A DNA stretch of 64,000 bases from Botryosphaeria dothidea (lineage: Eukaryota; Ascomycota; Dothideomycetes; Botryosphaeriales; Botryosphaeriaceae). Both the position numbers and the translations under genes were made by a program. Within the stretch, counting starts at the first letter, position 1; each line of letters opens with the position of its first letter. Below, in pieces: positions 25,282 through 38,096 of this stretch. The notes below the pieces were generated by a model. That model was not told where the DNA came from, did not search any database, and was given only the letters and a program-made list of their open reading frames with translations. The stretch covers positions 1,922,001 to 1,986,000 of the forward strand of contig WWBZ02000001.1 in the NCBI GenBank assembly GCA_011503125.2. Direction: 5' to 3'.

Positions 25282-27354
25282 CTACCCAACGGAGTACTCC
25301 TTGGACGTCGCCCTAACGTCCCACACTCCAGCCTCTCGGACAAGCTCGTAACCGTCTAAAACAACGGATGCATTCCTGCATAGCGTCGTTGTAATGCTGT
25401 GGTTTTCCGATGCGGCATGCGCTGTTATCAGGTGCTCATGGTACTTTCGCTGAGAAAAGATAATGTCCTGCCTGCAGTCGCGCCAGCCGTGTTCAAAAAC
25501 CACATGCCTCAAGGATCCAGTCCAATCTGTCCCTGAAAAGCTCCGGCCACAATAGTTGCAAAACCGCAGGGTTTCTGGTTCGTATAAATCCGGACGGAAC
25601 GCTGCCGAGAGATACAAAATCTCTCGGCAGGACCACACTGATATCTCACGAATGGTGTCTGTATCGCCCAAGCTTGGAAGTGGATACAATTAGTCGGGGT
25701 TTCTCTGACTGATCGGGGAAAGGGAAATACACTCACATCGCAGGCTTTTCTAGCTCCCACGCTCTCGGCACAAAATCCTCGAGCATCAGCCTCCCTAGCC
25801 ACCACGACGTGAGCTTCATGCCATCTTGAAAGTGCTTCAAGACGTGATTGACTCTGCTTCTCCAACCCGCGCAGAACTTCCCGCAAAATCCGCATTTTAA
25901 TGCCAGATGCCCGGATGGTATATTGAGGGCATCCCTTCTCGCATCCTTCAACAGTTCCTCACTCATCCGTCCATGCCCAATTCCTACATGCTGCACGTAC
26001 TGATCCTTACGCATGAACGTCCGTTCATCGATGCCTTTCTGCTCGATACAGGGAGCCAAATCACATACCCAAAGCGAGCGTGGTACATGCAGCGTCTCCT
26101 CATGCCGCTTCCATTGATACCGGTCCCTCAGCTCTTTGCCACAGAAAGTGCAGAAGAAAGCGGGAGATTTGCTCATGTTGGGGGTGAATTCCTCGTCCTC
26201 AGCCTGTTGAACCTCGGCGTAGAGACGCCGGCTACGTCGGGCACCGCGGTTGCTGGAGCGCGAGTACGACTGCGGGGAGTCGCAGATGCCACCGGAGCTG
26301 CCGATCGAGTGGGTGGAGTTGACTCGAGAGTAAGGCTTGTAGCGGTGGGACGCTGTTGAGGATTGCGAATCCACGCGTGGAAGAGACTCGACTTGTTTTT
26401 GGATGGCTAACTGGGCGGGATCTTCAGGCAGAGGGGTGTCTATATACGTCGCCAATGGACTTTGGGATGTTGAAGGGTCGAAGTGTTGTTGCATTTGATC
26501 GAGGTTGGACTCCGTGAGGTGCAGCGGCGGTTGGGAATGCTGTCTCAGAGTAGTATCGTGCAAATCATGAATTTGTGCTCCAGGACCTGGAAAGCCGGTC
26601 AGAACAGCTCTGTTAAACTTTCTGATATGTAAGACCTACTCTTGGGGAGATGACGAGACCTTCGGTTACTGAACCACACCTTGATCTGCTTTTATTTACG
26701 CCTGTTTCTTGGGCAAGGCGACTGATCACTTCAGCATCCGGGTATGGATTTCGTTCGAACTCTCGCAAGAGTATATCTCTCTTCGGCCCTGAGATTTGTC
26801 GCCGACGCCCGGTTGCACCTTCGGATCTAGGGTTGTTTGGGACCATTTCGAACCCGTCGTTCGAAAACCTAGTTTCATCTTCATCATGTGTTTGACTTGA
26901 AAACATCAGAATCACTTTGAAGCCACATCCATCATATCACTCACACGAAAGCCGCCATTTCTGTCGTTCTGTAGGCGGTAGGCCAGTCGGACCGTCCATC
27001 TACTTGCATCTCAAACATAGCGCCGTTCATCCACGCCTCAGGGCCGTGTTCCTCTTTAAGACCAAATGGATCCTCGAGGGGCAGGGATGTTGCACCTGCA
27101 AGGCGATTATATGACGGTTCCGGCTGAGCAATCCACTGCTGTCCGCCAAGCTGATCATTCCTCGGGGAGGTTTCCGGTAAGGTCGGCGGAAACTGCCCTT
27201 GATCATACGTCCTTGACGGCTGCGTCCAGACGTCGTATCTCCAGGCGTCCGAGGGCATCAAGCCAGCGCCGTCATCCGAGTTGATGCCGGCAAGAAGTTC
27301 ATCGTCGGGAATATGCAAGTCTTGCGCATAGTCGGGGAGGAACCAATCGGCCAT
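25282..27354 (-). CDS. homeodomain plus C2H2 zinc-finger transcription factor with apparent one-base frameshift
   Basis: Exons 27354-26945, 26895-26640, 26586-25737 and 25672-25282. Exon 1 is an acidic N-terminal region. Exon 2 holds a homeodomain: a basic arm GRRRQIS, helices 1 and 2 through VISRLAQETGVNKS, then helix 3 IKVWFSNRRSR with Asn51 intact. Helix 3 is one base out of frame with helix 2: near 26685-26686 the arginine codon reads AG before ATC. Splice phases on both sides agree only if one base is restored. Exons 3-4 encode four zinc-finger-like units: FCTFCGKEL...H4H, a longer CDLAPC...H unit, CGFCGKF...HVLKH and FCNYCGRSF...H. Homeodomain-C2H2 fusions are a known filamentous-fungal class of regulators. 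As read, translation would shift and end soon after helix 2, so this is either a recent pseudogene, an allele or a sequence error. Confidence 0.72.
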
Positions 27355-28486
27355 GATGCAAAAGCAAGTAGCTCAAGATAAACTGTGGAGTGTGGCGCCA
27401 TGAACGCCCATGCGTCCATTTATGAGCACCAAAGGTGTCAGCCTCAGTCGCTGAGATGTTCAAGGTGCAAGGCTGATTTTCAAGGTTTGCGCACGCGGGC
27501 GTCGCAGGAAGAAGTTAGCGCGGACGACAAGCAGGCCGCCTCATTGGCATGCCCGTGGCAGATCAGTGTCCTTTTCCTATATTTGATTTGTTCAACCAAT
27601 CTAGAGGAAGTGTTACCGGTGCCCGCGTGCAACCCTATCATGTGCATAGAGTCTGACGTAATGCTGTTCTTGCAATGGCTATCAAGGAACACCAAAAAAA
27701 TGTCACTCACAGCCTCCTCTCCCAAGCCAAACTTATGTTTTGGGTGTTAGGATCGTTATCCTTGTTAAACTGCATTAGCCTCACACGTGCTTAGTGCCAA
27801 GATTGTTCGGACTGGTAGGAGTGAAGAGGCGGTCTGCAAGCCCTCAATATTGAGTATTAATGCGGAGCGTTGAATTGATTTAGAGAAAGATTTATTCTGA
27901 TGTGATTGTTTAGAATGGTACTAGACCACATAACTTACTAGTCATCCGAACTCCTCTGTCAGCCATATCCTGTGAGTTTGAGGGGGGCCACATGCTGATC
28001 TGTTTCAGTATTCCTATTACTGAAAGGACAGTAGGACGACCAATCAGAGGAGGACCGTTTCGGCATGTGTGATAGAACAAGCCAGGTGTGTCCTTCGATG
28101 TCATGTCCGTCATCCAATGCTTCCTCACCAATCTTCGTAATTTATTTTACCAACCCGTGTCGGGAGTCATAAATCTTTAATACTGTTATGCATCCGGACA
28201 AAGAGGGTCTTTGGAATTTTGCCCTCACTGCAACAAAGTCCTTAAGGAGAGTTCCTGAGGTGGCGGATTGCCGGAATGCAGTAACTTCGTACCAACTTGG
28301 TGCTGGCGCCATATGCACGCTTAGCTGGGTGGAACGAGTGGGCCATGCGGTGGCCAAGCTTGGAGGACGTTGAGCTCCTGAGGTGTTATTTAGATGGTCT
28401 TGGTCCAGGATTGGAGAGAGTTTTCCTGAAGCAATGCCCCAAAGTCATCAAGACTGGTGGTGTACCAGTCCTATTTCATCCAGGAC
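27355..28486. other. spacer between the two homeodomain genes
   Basis: The 1.1-kb interval holds the promoter of the homeodomain-C2H2 gene and the 3' end of the next homeodomain gene; both are minus-strand. Open frames are short and unconvincing on both strands. Confidence 0.4.
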
Positions 28487-29598
28487 TCATGTAGGGCACC
28501 CATTCTCTTTGCAGAGCGTTCTTTTCGTGATGAACCACGTCTTTACTCTCTTGACCGTTAGCCCAGTCTTCTGAGCAAGACATTCAATATCAACATCAGA
28601 GGGATGTGGTGCTAACGAGAAATGGTACTCCAGGATCGCCTTTGCAGCACGTGGTATTCTCTTTCGATCCGAGCGATGATTTGACACGGCTTGCTCTACG
28701 ACAGCGGCCGGCAAGGTAGTTGACCGATGCCTGTTTGTAAGGGTGATGCCAGGTTCGGGAAGCACTCGGCCGCAGTCCTGTCCAGTAGACACTGAGGCAC
28801 TCCTCTTGAAAGCGGATGGATTAGGCAGGAGAAGGAGGCCACGCTTGATGCAGTGGGATCTGAGGATCTCATTCTGACGTTGCAGTTTTCCCAGCTGATC
28901 GTCCAGGGATTGGCGGTGGTGGTCCCACAGTTGAAGATCGACAAACAGCGGCTGTTGTCCCAGCAAAGAGCGGGTATTCTGCATTACTTGCATGCCTTTC
29001 ATGTCAATATCCAAGTTTTTAATCCTTTCTTCCATGAAGTGGAGTTTCGCGAGATTTTCGTAGTAGTCGGAGAGAAGGCCCCTGTCATCCTGGGATTCAG
29101 ACTGGTCGTTGCTCTCCGATCGCCCGCCAAGATCCTCACTGCAATCTGTCAGAAATCGTGGGCCACGGTTCACTTTGCCAGGACCCCTTACTCCTGTGAC
29201 GGCGAGCCACTTAATGAAGGAAATGCGCATTTCTCGGTGGTCTTCCATGTGCCGATACGAGGTAAAGCATGTTGGGTGACATAGCCAATCTTTGTCCTTG
29301 AAACCGAATCTCGCCGGGAAGACAGCGACTCAGGCGTAGGCGGCGAGGAGAAGGTCGCGGCCAGGGGCTTCATAAGTGGGGAAGAAGAGGACGACTCCAC
29401 CAAAGTCATGGGTGCGAATCTCGGATCTTGCGCACATTCAGAGTCGGTGGGCGTCCTGTGAATGCAGTCGGCCACTTCGGCCAGGAATCCCTCCAGGCTG
29501 TTGCGAGGAGCATCCGAGGGTCGCGGCTCGAAGATGTTGGCGCCCAGAGCACTGCTGTACGACTCTTGCTGGCTCCAAAACCGGGAAATCAGGTTCAT
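28487..29598 (-). CDS. homeodomain-like protein with coiled coil and Asn51-to-Thr change
   Basis: Exons 29598-29192 and 29138-28487 give 352 residues; the join SGSPSQDEDLGG keeps frame. The N-terminal third is Ser/Pro-rich. A heptad-like region around ERIKNLDIDMKG to KLQRQNEILRSH suggests a coiled coil for dimerisation. The last 60 residues form a homeodomain: DRKRIPRAAKAILEYHF for the arm and helix 1, ECLAQKTGLT for helix 2, and VKRVKTWFITKRTL for helix 3. Trp48, Phe49 and Arg53 are present, but the almost invariant DNA-contacting Asn51 is Thr. It lies on the same strand as, and next to, another homeodomain gene with the matching LAQxTG helix 2. DNA binding may be altered or lost; function is unknown. 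Confidence 0.7.
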
Positions 29599-30399
29599 GG
29601 TGCTGCGCTTGCTCCAGAGCAGGATGAGGAGAGGGTCGGCGAGGGCATGGTCTTATGAGAGATGGCACCACTCGTGACGGGGACAAGCATAAATTTTCGA
29701 GGCGCGGTTGATGTGCATCTGGCATGCGCTCAGACGCCCCAAAAATAGCTTGGCGGCTTGTTGTCCCTGCAGGCAGCCACGGCCGTGGTCACGTTGGCAG
29801 TGGAGATGGACGCTCTTGAATATGAAGCAGTGCTTGTGACTCGGCCGGAGCTGCCACATGAGGCGCACCCGTGCCGTCGCAGCGTGAGTCGGCTCGCGTA
29901 AATGCGCGATAGACTGCCTGCTACTGCAGCCCCTTCAAGGGCTCTCAGATCAGATCGCCTAACGAGGCGCACAGAAGACCGCTCTTATGCACAGCGTCGC
30001 GGACGCGTCTCCGCTGGCTTTTCACGCTCCACGTCCGCAGCAGCAAGCGGAGACGGGAGAAGAGAGGCCTGATGCGCAGGCTTGTGAGCAGTTACTATCT
30101 AACAGTACGCCTTGGTGAGATTACGAAGGTACCGCTAGCGAAAAGACCGCTCAGCTTCCATCTGGGCACCGTGATAAATGACCAATGTTTCATAGAATAG
30201 AAGCGTCACTGGTGATAAGGATTGGTGCCGTGGAGAGAAAAGAGAGAGGCTGCCCGCCAGCGCAGCGAATTTTGTTGCGCCCGCCAAGTTCGCATCACGT
30301 GCGCCGCTCGGACGCGCTGTCTTCCGCCGAACCCAAGTTTTTGGACATGGCGCCAGCTTCCGTCCATCGCAACGCCAGTCGTCGCCGCTATTCGGTGAG
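29599..30399. promoter_or_regulatory. divergent upstream region of the homeodomain gene and mL46
   Basis: The 800-base interval lies between a minus-strand homeodomain gene and the plus-strand mL46 gene, so both promoters should be here. It is GC-rich. Open frames on both strands are Arg/Ser-rich and not protein-like. Confidence 0.4.
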
Positions 30400-31529
30400 A
30401 TGAACGCCGGCCAGAGGAGTGCGAGGCAATTGGCCTCCAAGTCTGGTATGCCGCAATTGGATCCGCATATACCTTCTGTACTGATTCATCTGCCTCCTCC
30501 AGCCAAAGACTCCATCTGCATCTCGTGCCGCGAGACCATCTCTCGGAGACGCTTCGCCAGCGCTGCAGCCGCAGCCGTCCAGGAGTCTTCCGCAGCCGCT
30601 TCACACGTTCCTCCCGTTTCCCAGGCTGCCGGTACACAACAGGCATACCAGGTCCGCGCAGGAGTCCTCCTCTCGAGGCCGCCAGTTCTTACCCGCGACC
30701 TCCATTCATTCGAGAAAGCCTTCTTCCTCTATCAGCGACGTCTCAATGAGCGCCAGGCCCTTCCGTTCACAAGATACTTTTACTACAAGAAGGGCACCAC
30801 CGCAGATGTCGAATGGAAGCGCAAGCAGAAGCAACGGTTGACCGCCGCTCGCGACATTGGCGTCTACCGTGCACATGGAAAGGAGGGATGGAATGATGAG
30901 CTTGTCGTAGGAGCTCAGGAGAGCGAGCCTGACCACCAAAGAGAAGCGCTGCTCAAAGATACGGGATCTGTGGGAATCGAGGGCGCGGAGGAGAGTGCGA
31001 AGAAGGTTGAGCCCGCTGAGCGGCCATTGTCGAGAGTCACTGAGGCGGATAAGAAGAACGACCAGAAGAGCCTGAACAGGATGCTCCAGAGGACATTGTA
31101 TCTCTTGGTCAAAGACCCGAGTGGAAGATGGACGTTCCCACAGGATCGACTGATTGGCCGCGAGAACCTTCACAACGTAAGTTTGCTGTTTGTGCCATGC
31201 TATTACCAAACCTAACAAGGCAACAGGCCGCGGAGCGTGTATTGGTCCAGGCTGGCGGCATCAACATGAACACTTGGGTGGTGGGCAATCATCCTATCGG
31301 CCACTACCACTTCAACTTCCCGAAGACTATACAGAACGCTGAGAAGGGCGTGGAGGAGCTGGGCGAGAAGGTCTTCTTCATGAAGGCCCGCATCATGACA
31401 GGCCAGGCGGACCTTGCGGAGAACAAGTATGGGCTCACGGACTTCAAGTGGTTGGCGAAGGAGGAAATCGAGCCAGTGGTGACGCCACGCTACTGGAGCT
31501 ACGTACAGGGCATGCTGACGGCGCGCTGA
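30400..31529 (+). CDS. MRPL17: mitochondrial large-subunit ribosomal protein mL46
   Basis: Exons 30400-31176 and 31227-31529 give 359 residues. The N-terminus is rich in Arg, Ser and Ala (for example ISRRRFASAAAAA), fitting a mitochondrial presequence. The mature part has a Nudix-like fold found in the L46 family: VRAGVLLSRPPVLTRDLHSFE, TRYFYYKKGT, LYLLVKDPSGRWTFPQDR, then after the intron AAERVLVQAGG, GNHPIGHYHFNFP and KVFFMKARIMTGQ. The yeast ortholog is Mrpl17. It is a structural component of the mitochondrial 54S/39S subunit and the Nudix catalytic residues are not retained. Splicing is phase 0. Confidence 0.92.
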
Positions 31530-32270
31530 TGCACGGGAGGATGGTTTGTAGCTGCTGTAATATACGACAATGTTTTCTTGCTGTGCATTTTAGGCACTGA
31601 GATGATGCGCTAGACGCACGCACTGTTGCGCGTATCAGTCCGAGCGCGATCGGGGCTGCTACAAGGGCGGCTTTGTCTGGGACACAGCCATGCAGCTCTA
31701 GTATTCATGCCGGCGGAGTCGGGGGCACAGGCGGGCCAGAGGACGCGACCTGGGAGCGCGGACGTCCCTTTTGTCCAGTCGCGGCGCCCAGACGGCCCAG
31801 CTCTCAATCTCCCCAATCGAGTTGGCGGCGGATGCGCATCGCGTCAAGCAACCCCATGTCAGGGTCTCCAGCACGACGACCGCCTTCTCGAACCGCCCGC
31901 AGAGCCGCCGAACACATCTCTGTCGCTCCAGAGCGCCCAGCACTCTCCCGCAGCTCCTCCAGACCACTGAGCCCCCATCTGCAGCCCTGCGCCGCCGCCA
32001 ACACGACGCACACGAGAACGCCAGCCCGCGTACCGCGCAACGTCTGCCAAGTCGGAGGCTGTGCACGCTGAGGAAAGAACACTCGCCCTGCGATTCAGCC
32101 CGCCTCCCCTCCGCATCCGCCCTGCATCCTGAGCCTGAGGAAATAGACTTTGCCGCGATCCGCACCGCCAGTGTTGGGATGCGCCCTCTTTAGCTTCCCG
32201 CAAGCTTCAACTCCGCCGAGCGACACTCCTCGCAACTCACTGCTTACCCACAACCACCCTCGCGCCCGGA
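31530..32270. promoter_or_regulatory. DRS2 upstream region and mL46 3' flank
   Basis: About 740 GC-rich bases precede the P4-ATPase start. Overlapping open frames on both strands are Arg/Ser/Pro-rich with no recognisable domains. The stretch close to the start (near 32200-32270) is pyrimidine-rich, as is common upstream of highly expressed fungal genes. Confidence 0.4.
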
Positions 32271-35200
32271 ATGGCAGGCAGGCCTCCTGGAGGTCAGGCC
32301 AACGCCCCCCATGGTGAAGATAACTTGCTCCTGGACCTGAACGACGGAGCGCCCACCTACTCGTCTGGACAGCGCCCGCCGACCACCGACGAGCACCTGC
32401 TCAACAGGTACGACATCAACGACTCCGACCAGCCTCAGCCTCAGTCACGCCCCTCCGTGTCCTACGATGACTTCGTCGGCGGTAGCGGCAGCGGCAACCG
32501 GCCGCCTCAGGTCGCGACAGGCCAGCCGGGCACCACGCGCGACGAGCTCCAGTCACCCTACATGTCGACCAACAGCAAGCGCATCTACTCGCAGTCCTCC
32601 GACCTCCAGAACTACCAGCGCTACACCGACATCGACGACGAAGGCAGCTCCATGCAAGGCTCTTACGCCGCTGGGGGCCTGTACGACGACCGCACCGACG
32701 ACCCTCCGGGCACAACGCGCTCCCATGCGCGCAATCGCAACAGCATAATGAGCTTGGGCGGCGGACTGGTGGGCCGCGCGAAGAACATGCTAGGAATGGA
32801 ACCCGAATACTCTGAGATGGACGTTCCGCTGACGGAGGCTGGTGCTCGGAATGCCCAGACTGGTGCCGGAGACAAGGCGCAGCCATCCGCTCATAAGCGG
32901 AAGCAATCTGGTTTCAAATTCGGCTTTGGAAGCTCCAAGCCTGACCCATCGACCCTTGGACCGCGCGTCATCCACCTCAACAATCCACCTGCCAATGCCG
33001 CAAATAAGTACGTCGACAATCACGTGTCGACGGCAAAGTACAACGTAGCCACCTTTCTTCCGAAATTCCTCTACGAACAATTCTCCAAATACGCCAACCT
33101 TTTCTTCTTGTTTACCGCCGTACTTCAGCAAATTCCCAATATCTCGCCCACCAACCGATACACGACCATTGTCCCGCTCATTATCGTCCTACTCGTTTCG
33201 GCCATCAAGGAACAGGTTGAAGACCATCGCCGGAAGACCCAGGACAGATCCCTGAACAACTCCAAAACGCGAATTCTTAAAGGGTCAAGCTTCCAGGAAA
33301 CAAAATGGGTCAACGTTGCCGTTGGAGACATCGTACGCGTCGAATCGGAGGAGCCCTTCCCTGCGGATCTGGTACTGCTGGCAAGTTCCGAGCCCGAGGG
33401 TCTTTGCTACATTGAAACGGCCAATCTTGACGGGGAAACAAACTTGAAGATCAAGCAAGCCATCCCAGAAACCGCTGATCTCGTCAGCCCCAGCGAGTTG
33501 GGCAGACTAGGCGGCAGGGTTCGATCCGAACAGCCCAACAGTAGTCTCTACACCTACGAGGCTACCTTGACCATGCAGGCTGGTGGAGGGGAGAAGGAAC
33601 TGCCGCTCGGTCCTGACCAACTTCTTCTGCGCGGTGCAACTTTACGAAACACACCTTGGGTGCACGGTATAGTTGTGTTCACGGGCCACGAGACCAAGCT
33701 GATGAGAAATGCAACGGCAACCCCCATCAAGAAGACGAACGTTGAGAGATTGGTGAACTACCAGATTCTCATGCTTGGTGCTATTCTCATCACTCTTAGC
33801 ATTGTCAGTTCCATTGGCGACGTCATTATCCGCTCGAAGGAAAAAGTGCATCTCGCCTACCTGCAACTCGAGGAGACAGCACTCGTTGGGCAATTTTTCC
33901 TCGACTTGCTGACATACTGGGTGCTCTACTCTAACCTTGTTCCTATCTCTCTTTTCGTTACGATTGAAATCGTGAAATACTATCAAGCATTTTTGATAGA
34001 CTCCGACCTCGACATATATCATGACCAGACTGGCACTCCGGCAAACTGCCGTACATCATCTCTGGTTGAAGAACTTGGGCAAATTGAGTACATCTTCTCC
34101 GACAAGACTGGTACGCTCACTTGTAATATGATGGAATTCCGCCAGTGTTCTATTGCAGGCATTCAGTATGCGGATGAGGTACCGGAAGACAGGAGAGCGA
34201 CAACACAGGACGGTATGGAAGTCGGGATCCACGATTTCAAGAGGCTGAAGGAAAATCGGGCAAACCATCCGTCGCGTGAGATCATCAACAACTTCGTTAC
34301 TCTACTAGCGACATGCCACACGGTCATTCCTGAGGTCAACGAAAAGACGGGCAAGATCAAGTATCAGGCCGCTTCTCCCGATGAAGGTGCATTGGTGGAA
34401 GGCGCCGTCATGCTGGACTACAAATTTGTTGCAAGAAAGCCCAGGTCCGTTATCATTACGGTCGACGGTGTCGAGCAAGAGTACGAGCTTTTGTGTGTTT
34501 GCGAGTTCAATTCGACGCGTAAAAGGATGTCGACGATCTTCAGGGCTCCGTCAGGGAAGATCGTTTGCTACACTAAGGGCGCTGATACTGTCATCCTGGA
34601 GAGACTTGCCAAGGAAAACAACCCCATCGTTGAACCGACTCTGCAACATCTCGAGGAATACGCCGCTGAAGGTCTCCGTACCCTTTGTTTAGCCATGCGC
34701 GAAATTCCCGAACAGGAGTACCAAGAGTGGAGACAGATTTTCGATGCCGCTGCGACTACTGTTGGTGGAAACCGTGCTGATGAATTGGACAAAGCTGCAG
34801 AGATCATCGAGCATGATTTCATTCTTCTGGGAGCAACTGCTATTGAGGACAAGTTGCAAGATGGCGTTCCAGACACAATCCACACCCTGCAAACAGCCGG
34901 TATCAAAATCTGGGTCCTTACCGGTGATCGCCAAGAAACCGCCATCAACATCGGAATGAGTTGTAAGCTCGTTAGCGAGGACATGACTTTGTTGATCGTC
35001 AATGAAGAAAACGCTGCAAACACAAGAGACAACCTCGAAAAGAAGCTTAATGCGATCAAAGCACAAGCTGACAGCCAGATGGAATTGGAGACGCTTGCTC
35101 TTATCATTGACGGCAAGTCTTTGACGTTCGCTTTGGAAAGAGATATGGAAAAGCTCTTCTTAGATCTCGCTGTGATGTGCAAAGCTGTGATTTGTTGGTA

Positions 35201-36519
35201 AGTTTTGAGCTTCGATTCAGGGGTGGCCTTTGCTAATAATTACCATAGCCGTGTATCCCCTCTCCAAAAGGCGCTTGTCGTCAAACTCGTGAAACGTCAC
35301 TTGAAGGCGATTCTTTTGGCCATCGGAGATGGTGCAAATGACGTTTCCATGATTCAAGCTGCTCATGTTGGCGTTGGTATCAGCGGTATGGAAGGTCTCC
35401 AAGCCGCTCGAAGTGCTGACGTTGCCATCGGCCAATTCCGGTTCTTGCGAAAATTGCTACTTGTTCACGGTGCTTGGAGCTACCAACGAGTCAGCAAGGT
35501 TATTCTCTATTCCTTTTACAAGAACATTGCCCTCTTCATGACGCAGTTCTGGTATTCCTTCCAGAACGCTTTCTCTGGTCAGGTCATTTACGAATCATGG
35601 ACGCTCTCCTTCTATAACGTCTTCTTCACTGTCTTGCCCCCCTTCGTCCTTGGAATTTTCGATCAGTTCGTCAGCGCAAGACTACTCGACCGCTATCCTC
35701 AGCTTTATCAACTCAGTCAGAAAGGTGTCTTTTTCAAGATGCACTCCTTCTGGGGTTGGGTCGCCAACGGTTTCTACCACTCGCTCATCCTGTACTTCGT
35801 CTCCCAAGCAATATTCTTGTGGGATCTTCCACAAGGCGATGGCAAGATCGCTAGTCACTGGGTATGGGGCCCTGCCTTGTACACCGCCGCTTTGGCCACT
35901 GTGCTTGGCAAGGCTGCATTGATCACGAACATCTGGACGAAGTACACCGTCGTGGCAATTCCTGGCTCAATGATCATTTGGATGATTTTCCTTCCTCTCT
36001 ACGCGTATGTCGCACCGATGACTGGGATTTCCGAGGAGTTTCTCGGTGTCATCCCGAGGTTATTCCCTAGTCCGATTTTCTGGCTTATGGGGCTGGTTCT
36101 ACCAGCTCTCTGCTTGCTGAGAGACTTTGCTTGGAAATAGTATGTCCTGGCCCTCCTTGAATTGATTGGATAGGTCGCTAACCACGAGACAGTGCAAAAC
36201 GCATGTACTACCCACAAGCATATCACCATATTCAGGAGATCCAGAAGTACAACATCCAGGACTACCGCCCAAGGTCAGTAGCACATTGTCTTCTAACATT
36301 TGCCTCTTGCGCTGGCCAAGACCCCACTGTACTAATGCATGCTGTAGAATGGAGCAATTCCAAAAGGCTATCCGGAAAGTACGGCAGGTCCAGCGTATGC
36401 GCAAGCAACGTGGATATGCCTTCTCTCAAACAGATGAGTCGCAGGCAAGAGTATTGCAAGCTTACGACACGACGCGCGAACGTGGCCGGTATGGCGAGAT
36501 GGCGAGTTCGAGGCATTGA
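32271..36519 (+). CDS. DRS2: P4-type phospholipid-transporting ATPase (flippase), Drs2 type
   Basis: Exons 32271-35197, 35249-36139, 36193-36273 and 36348-36519 give 1356 residues (yeast Drs2 is 1355). After a disordered N-terminus come the actuator motif DGET (387-390), the phosphorylation site DKTGTLT (D611), the PDEGALVEGA nucleotide-binding segment, the WVLTGDRQETA hinge and GDGAND (1002-1007), then six C-terminal transmembrane helices starting near YKNIALFMTQFWYSFQNAFSG. The C-terminal cytosolic tail is encoded by the last two small exons (YAKRMYYPQAYHHIQEIQKY, MEQFQKAIRKVRQ); in Drs2 this tail is autoinhibitory and responds to PI4P. The enzyme moves phosphatidylserine to the cytosolic leaflet in the trans-Golgi. 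It needs a Cdc50-type partner, which is not in the window. Confidence 0.95.
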
Positions 36520-38096
36520 TTTTGATGACCATTACATTCAAATTTGTTTACAACGGGTTTATACCTTGTCCCTTTTCCCAGTGTACCACCACGGAGGGTT
36601 TCATGGTCTTTTGAGCACTTTCCCCTTCTCACTACCATTTTGCTTATGTTATTAAACTTTTATTGCGGCAACGAACGGTTCTTGACTGATTATCGCATCA
36701 TCCGGTCGGAAATTTTCCAATCGAGGGTTGGGACCTCTCATGGGATGTGCAAAAAGGGGCGTCTGTGAGTGCGCGAATGTCGATTTATTGTCCCATAATG
36801 ATATGGAGGCGGCGCAATGGTGCCATGCGATAGTCTCTTCAAGGAAAAGCCTTGATTATTCTGTTTCTCCTTTTCCCATGCTACGTTCATCAAATAAGGC
36901 TTGTAGCCCTAATCCTTCAACTCACGCATTCTGGTCTGGCTTCCTTATCTTCCCACTCTCTACAGCCTCTGCATTCGCCGACTCTCAAATTCTTCGCGAA
37001 CGACGTCATTTGACAGACATTAAGGTTCCTGTAACGTTTATGATATTCATTTTGAATCTTCTGCTATATACCAACAGTCAAGTATGCTCTCGGCACGCAT
37101 ACAAAGATTGCTCAGCTCTGTATTCATTAATGGACTGCTTGCAGGATATGACCAGAATGGTTTGATAGAATTTCTAGCATTGCCCGTTTTGGTTTAGAGC
37201 TGCAGGATATGTTGAGCTAGGAAGGAACATGAGATTGTAGTTGAGTGTACAAGATGCAATTCTCTCTGTTGGTATTTGGTATACTACTACTGATGAAGAT
37301 GGCTTCCTGGACTCTACCCCTTCGGCGATGATAGGAAAGTGGTGTGCAGGCCGAGTCTGACCCCATAAATAAACCAACACGCTTAGTGGACTTAGTTACA
37401 CAGTATATCCGCTCATCAGCCGGTTCCGTTATCTCCAGGTGCTTGTGATGTCTCCACCACTGCTACTGTGCCGCGGTCACGGCGTGACATCTCATCCACT
37501 GCCTCGCCACGATGAGCTGCACATTACTTCTCCAGAAGCCAAACTCCTCAAGCGACCGATTCTGCTGAGGAGAATCACCAATCCCGTACGAAAAACGACC
37601 AATGCTTTGCTCTGAACAATGTCGTGTGACTCTGTGCGAATCTCTGCATACGCAGAGTCTTGACGGCTACAGCACTGAGCACTGATCTCATACCCGATCT
37701 TTTTTGGTCAGTCCCACGGGTCATCAGCGCTAGAAGCAGCAAAACGGAGCAGAATATATTTATGCCACATTGGCAACAGCAGATCCATGTCAAAAAGGAT
37801 GGTCCTGGTTGGAAGCGGCGCGATCGGCTGCAGGCCGAGGCCGACATCGCCGGGTCGGCTGCCGGCGCTCCGCAAATCGGAACGCTGTCACCAACGCCGA
37901 CAATTGCTCAACGACGACTGGCTGATCTTCCATACTCCGCATTGCACCATCCGACGCTGCATCAGTCGAGCTCGTCAGATGTGTCCTTGTGGACGATTCA
38001 TGGCACAGTAGCTACGTCTATATAGGAGGGAGCCTATCGCACTTGCGCTACTCCGAGAAAGGCCAGAGCACAATTGATAGCCCATCAACACTCATA
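36520..38096. other. 1.6-kb spacer between DRS2 and the D-amino-acid oxidase gene
   Basis: The interval holds the DRS2 3' end and the oxidase promoter. Several open frames of 70-145 codons on the plus strand contain no recognisable domain and lack consistent exon structure. I found no repeats with terminal inverted ends. Confidence 0.4.

Noticed and set aside
31673..32203. Overlapping 100-155 codon frames on both strands upstream of DRS2
   Set aside because: Composition follows GC-rich DNA; no conserved segment, and they occupy the promoter of the P4-ATPase gene.
37660..38025. Plus-strand 121-codon frame before the oxidase gene
   Set aside because: No domain, poor codon pattern and position in the expected promoter.
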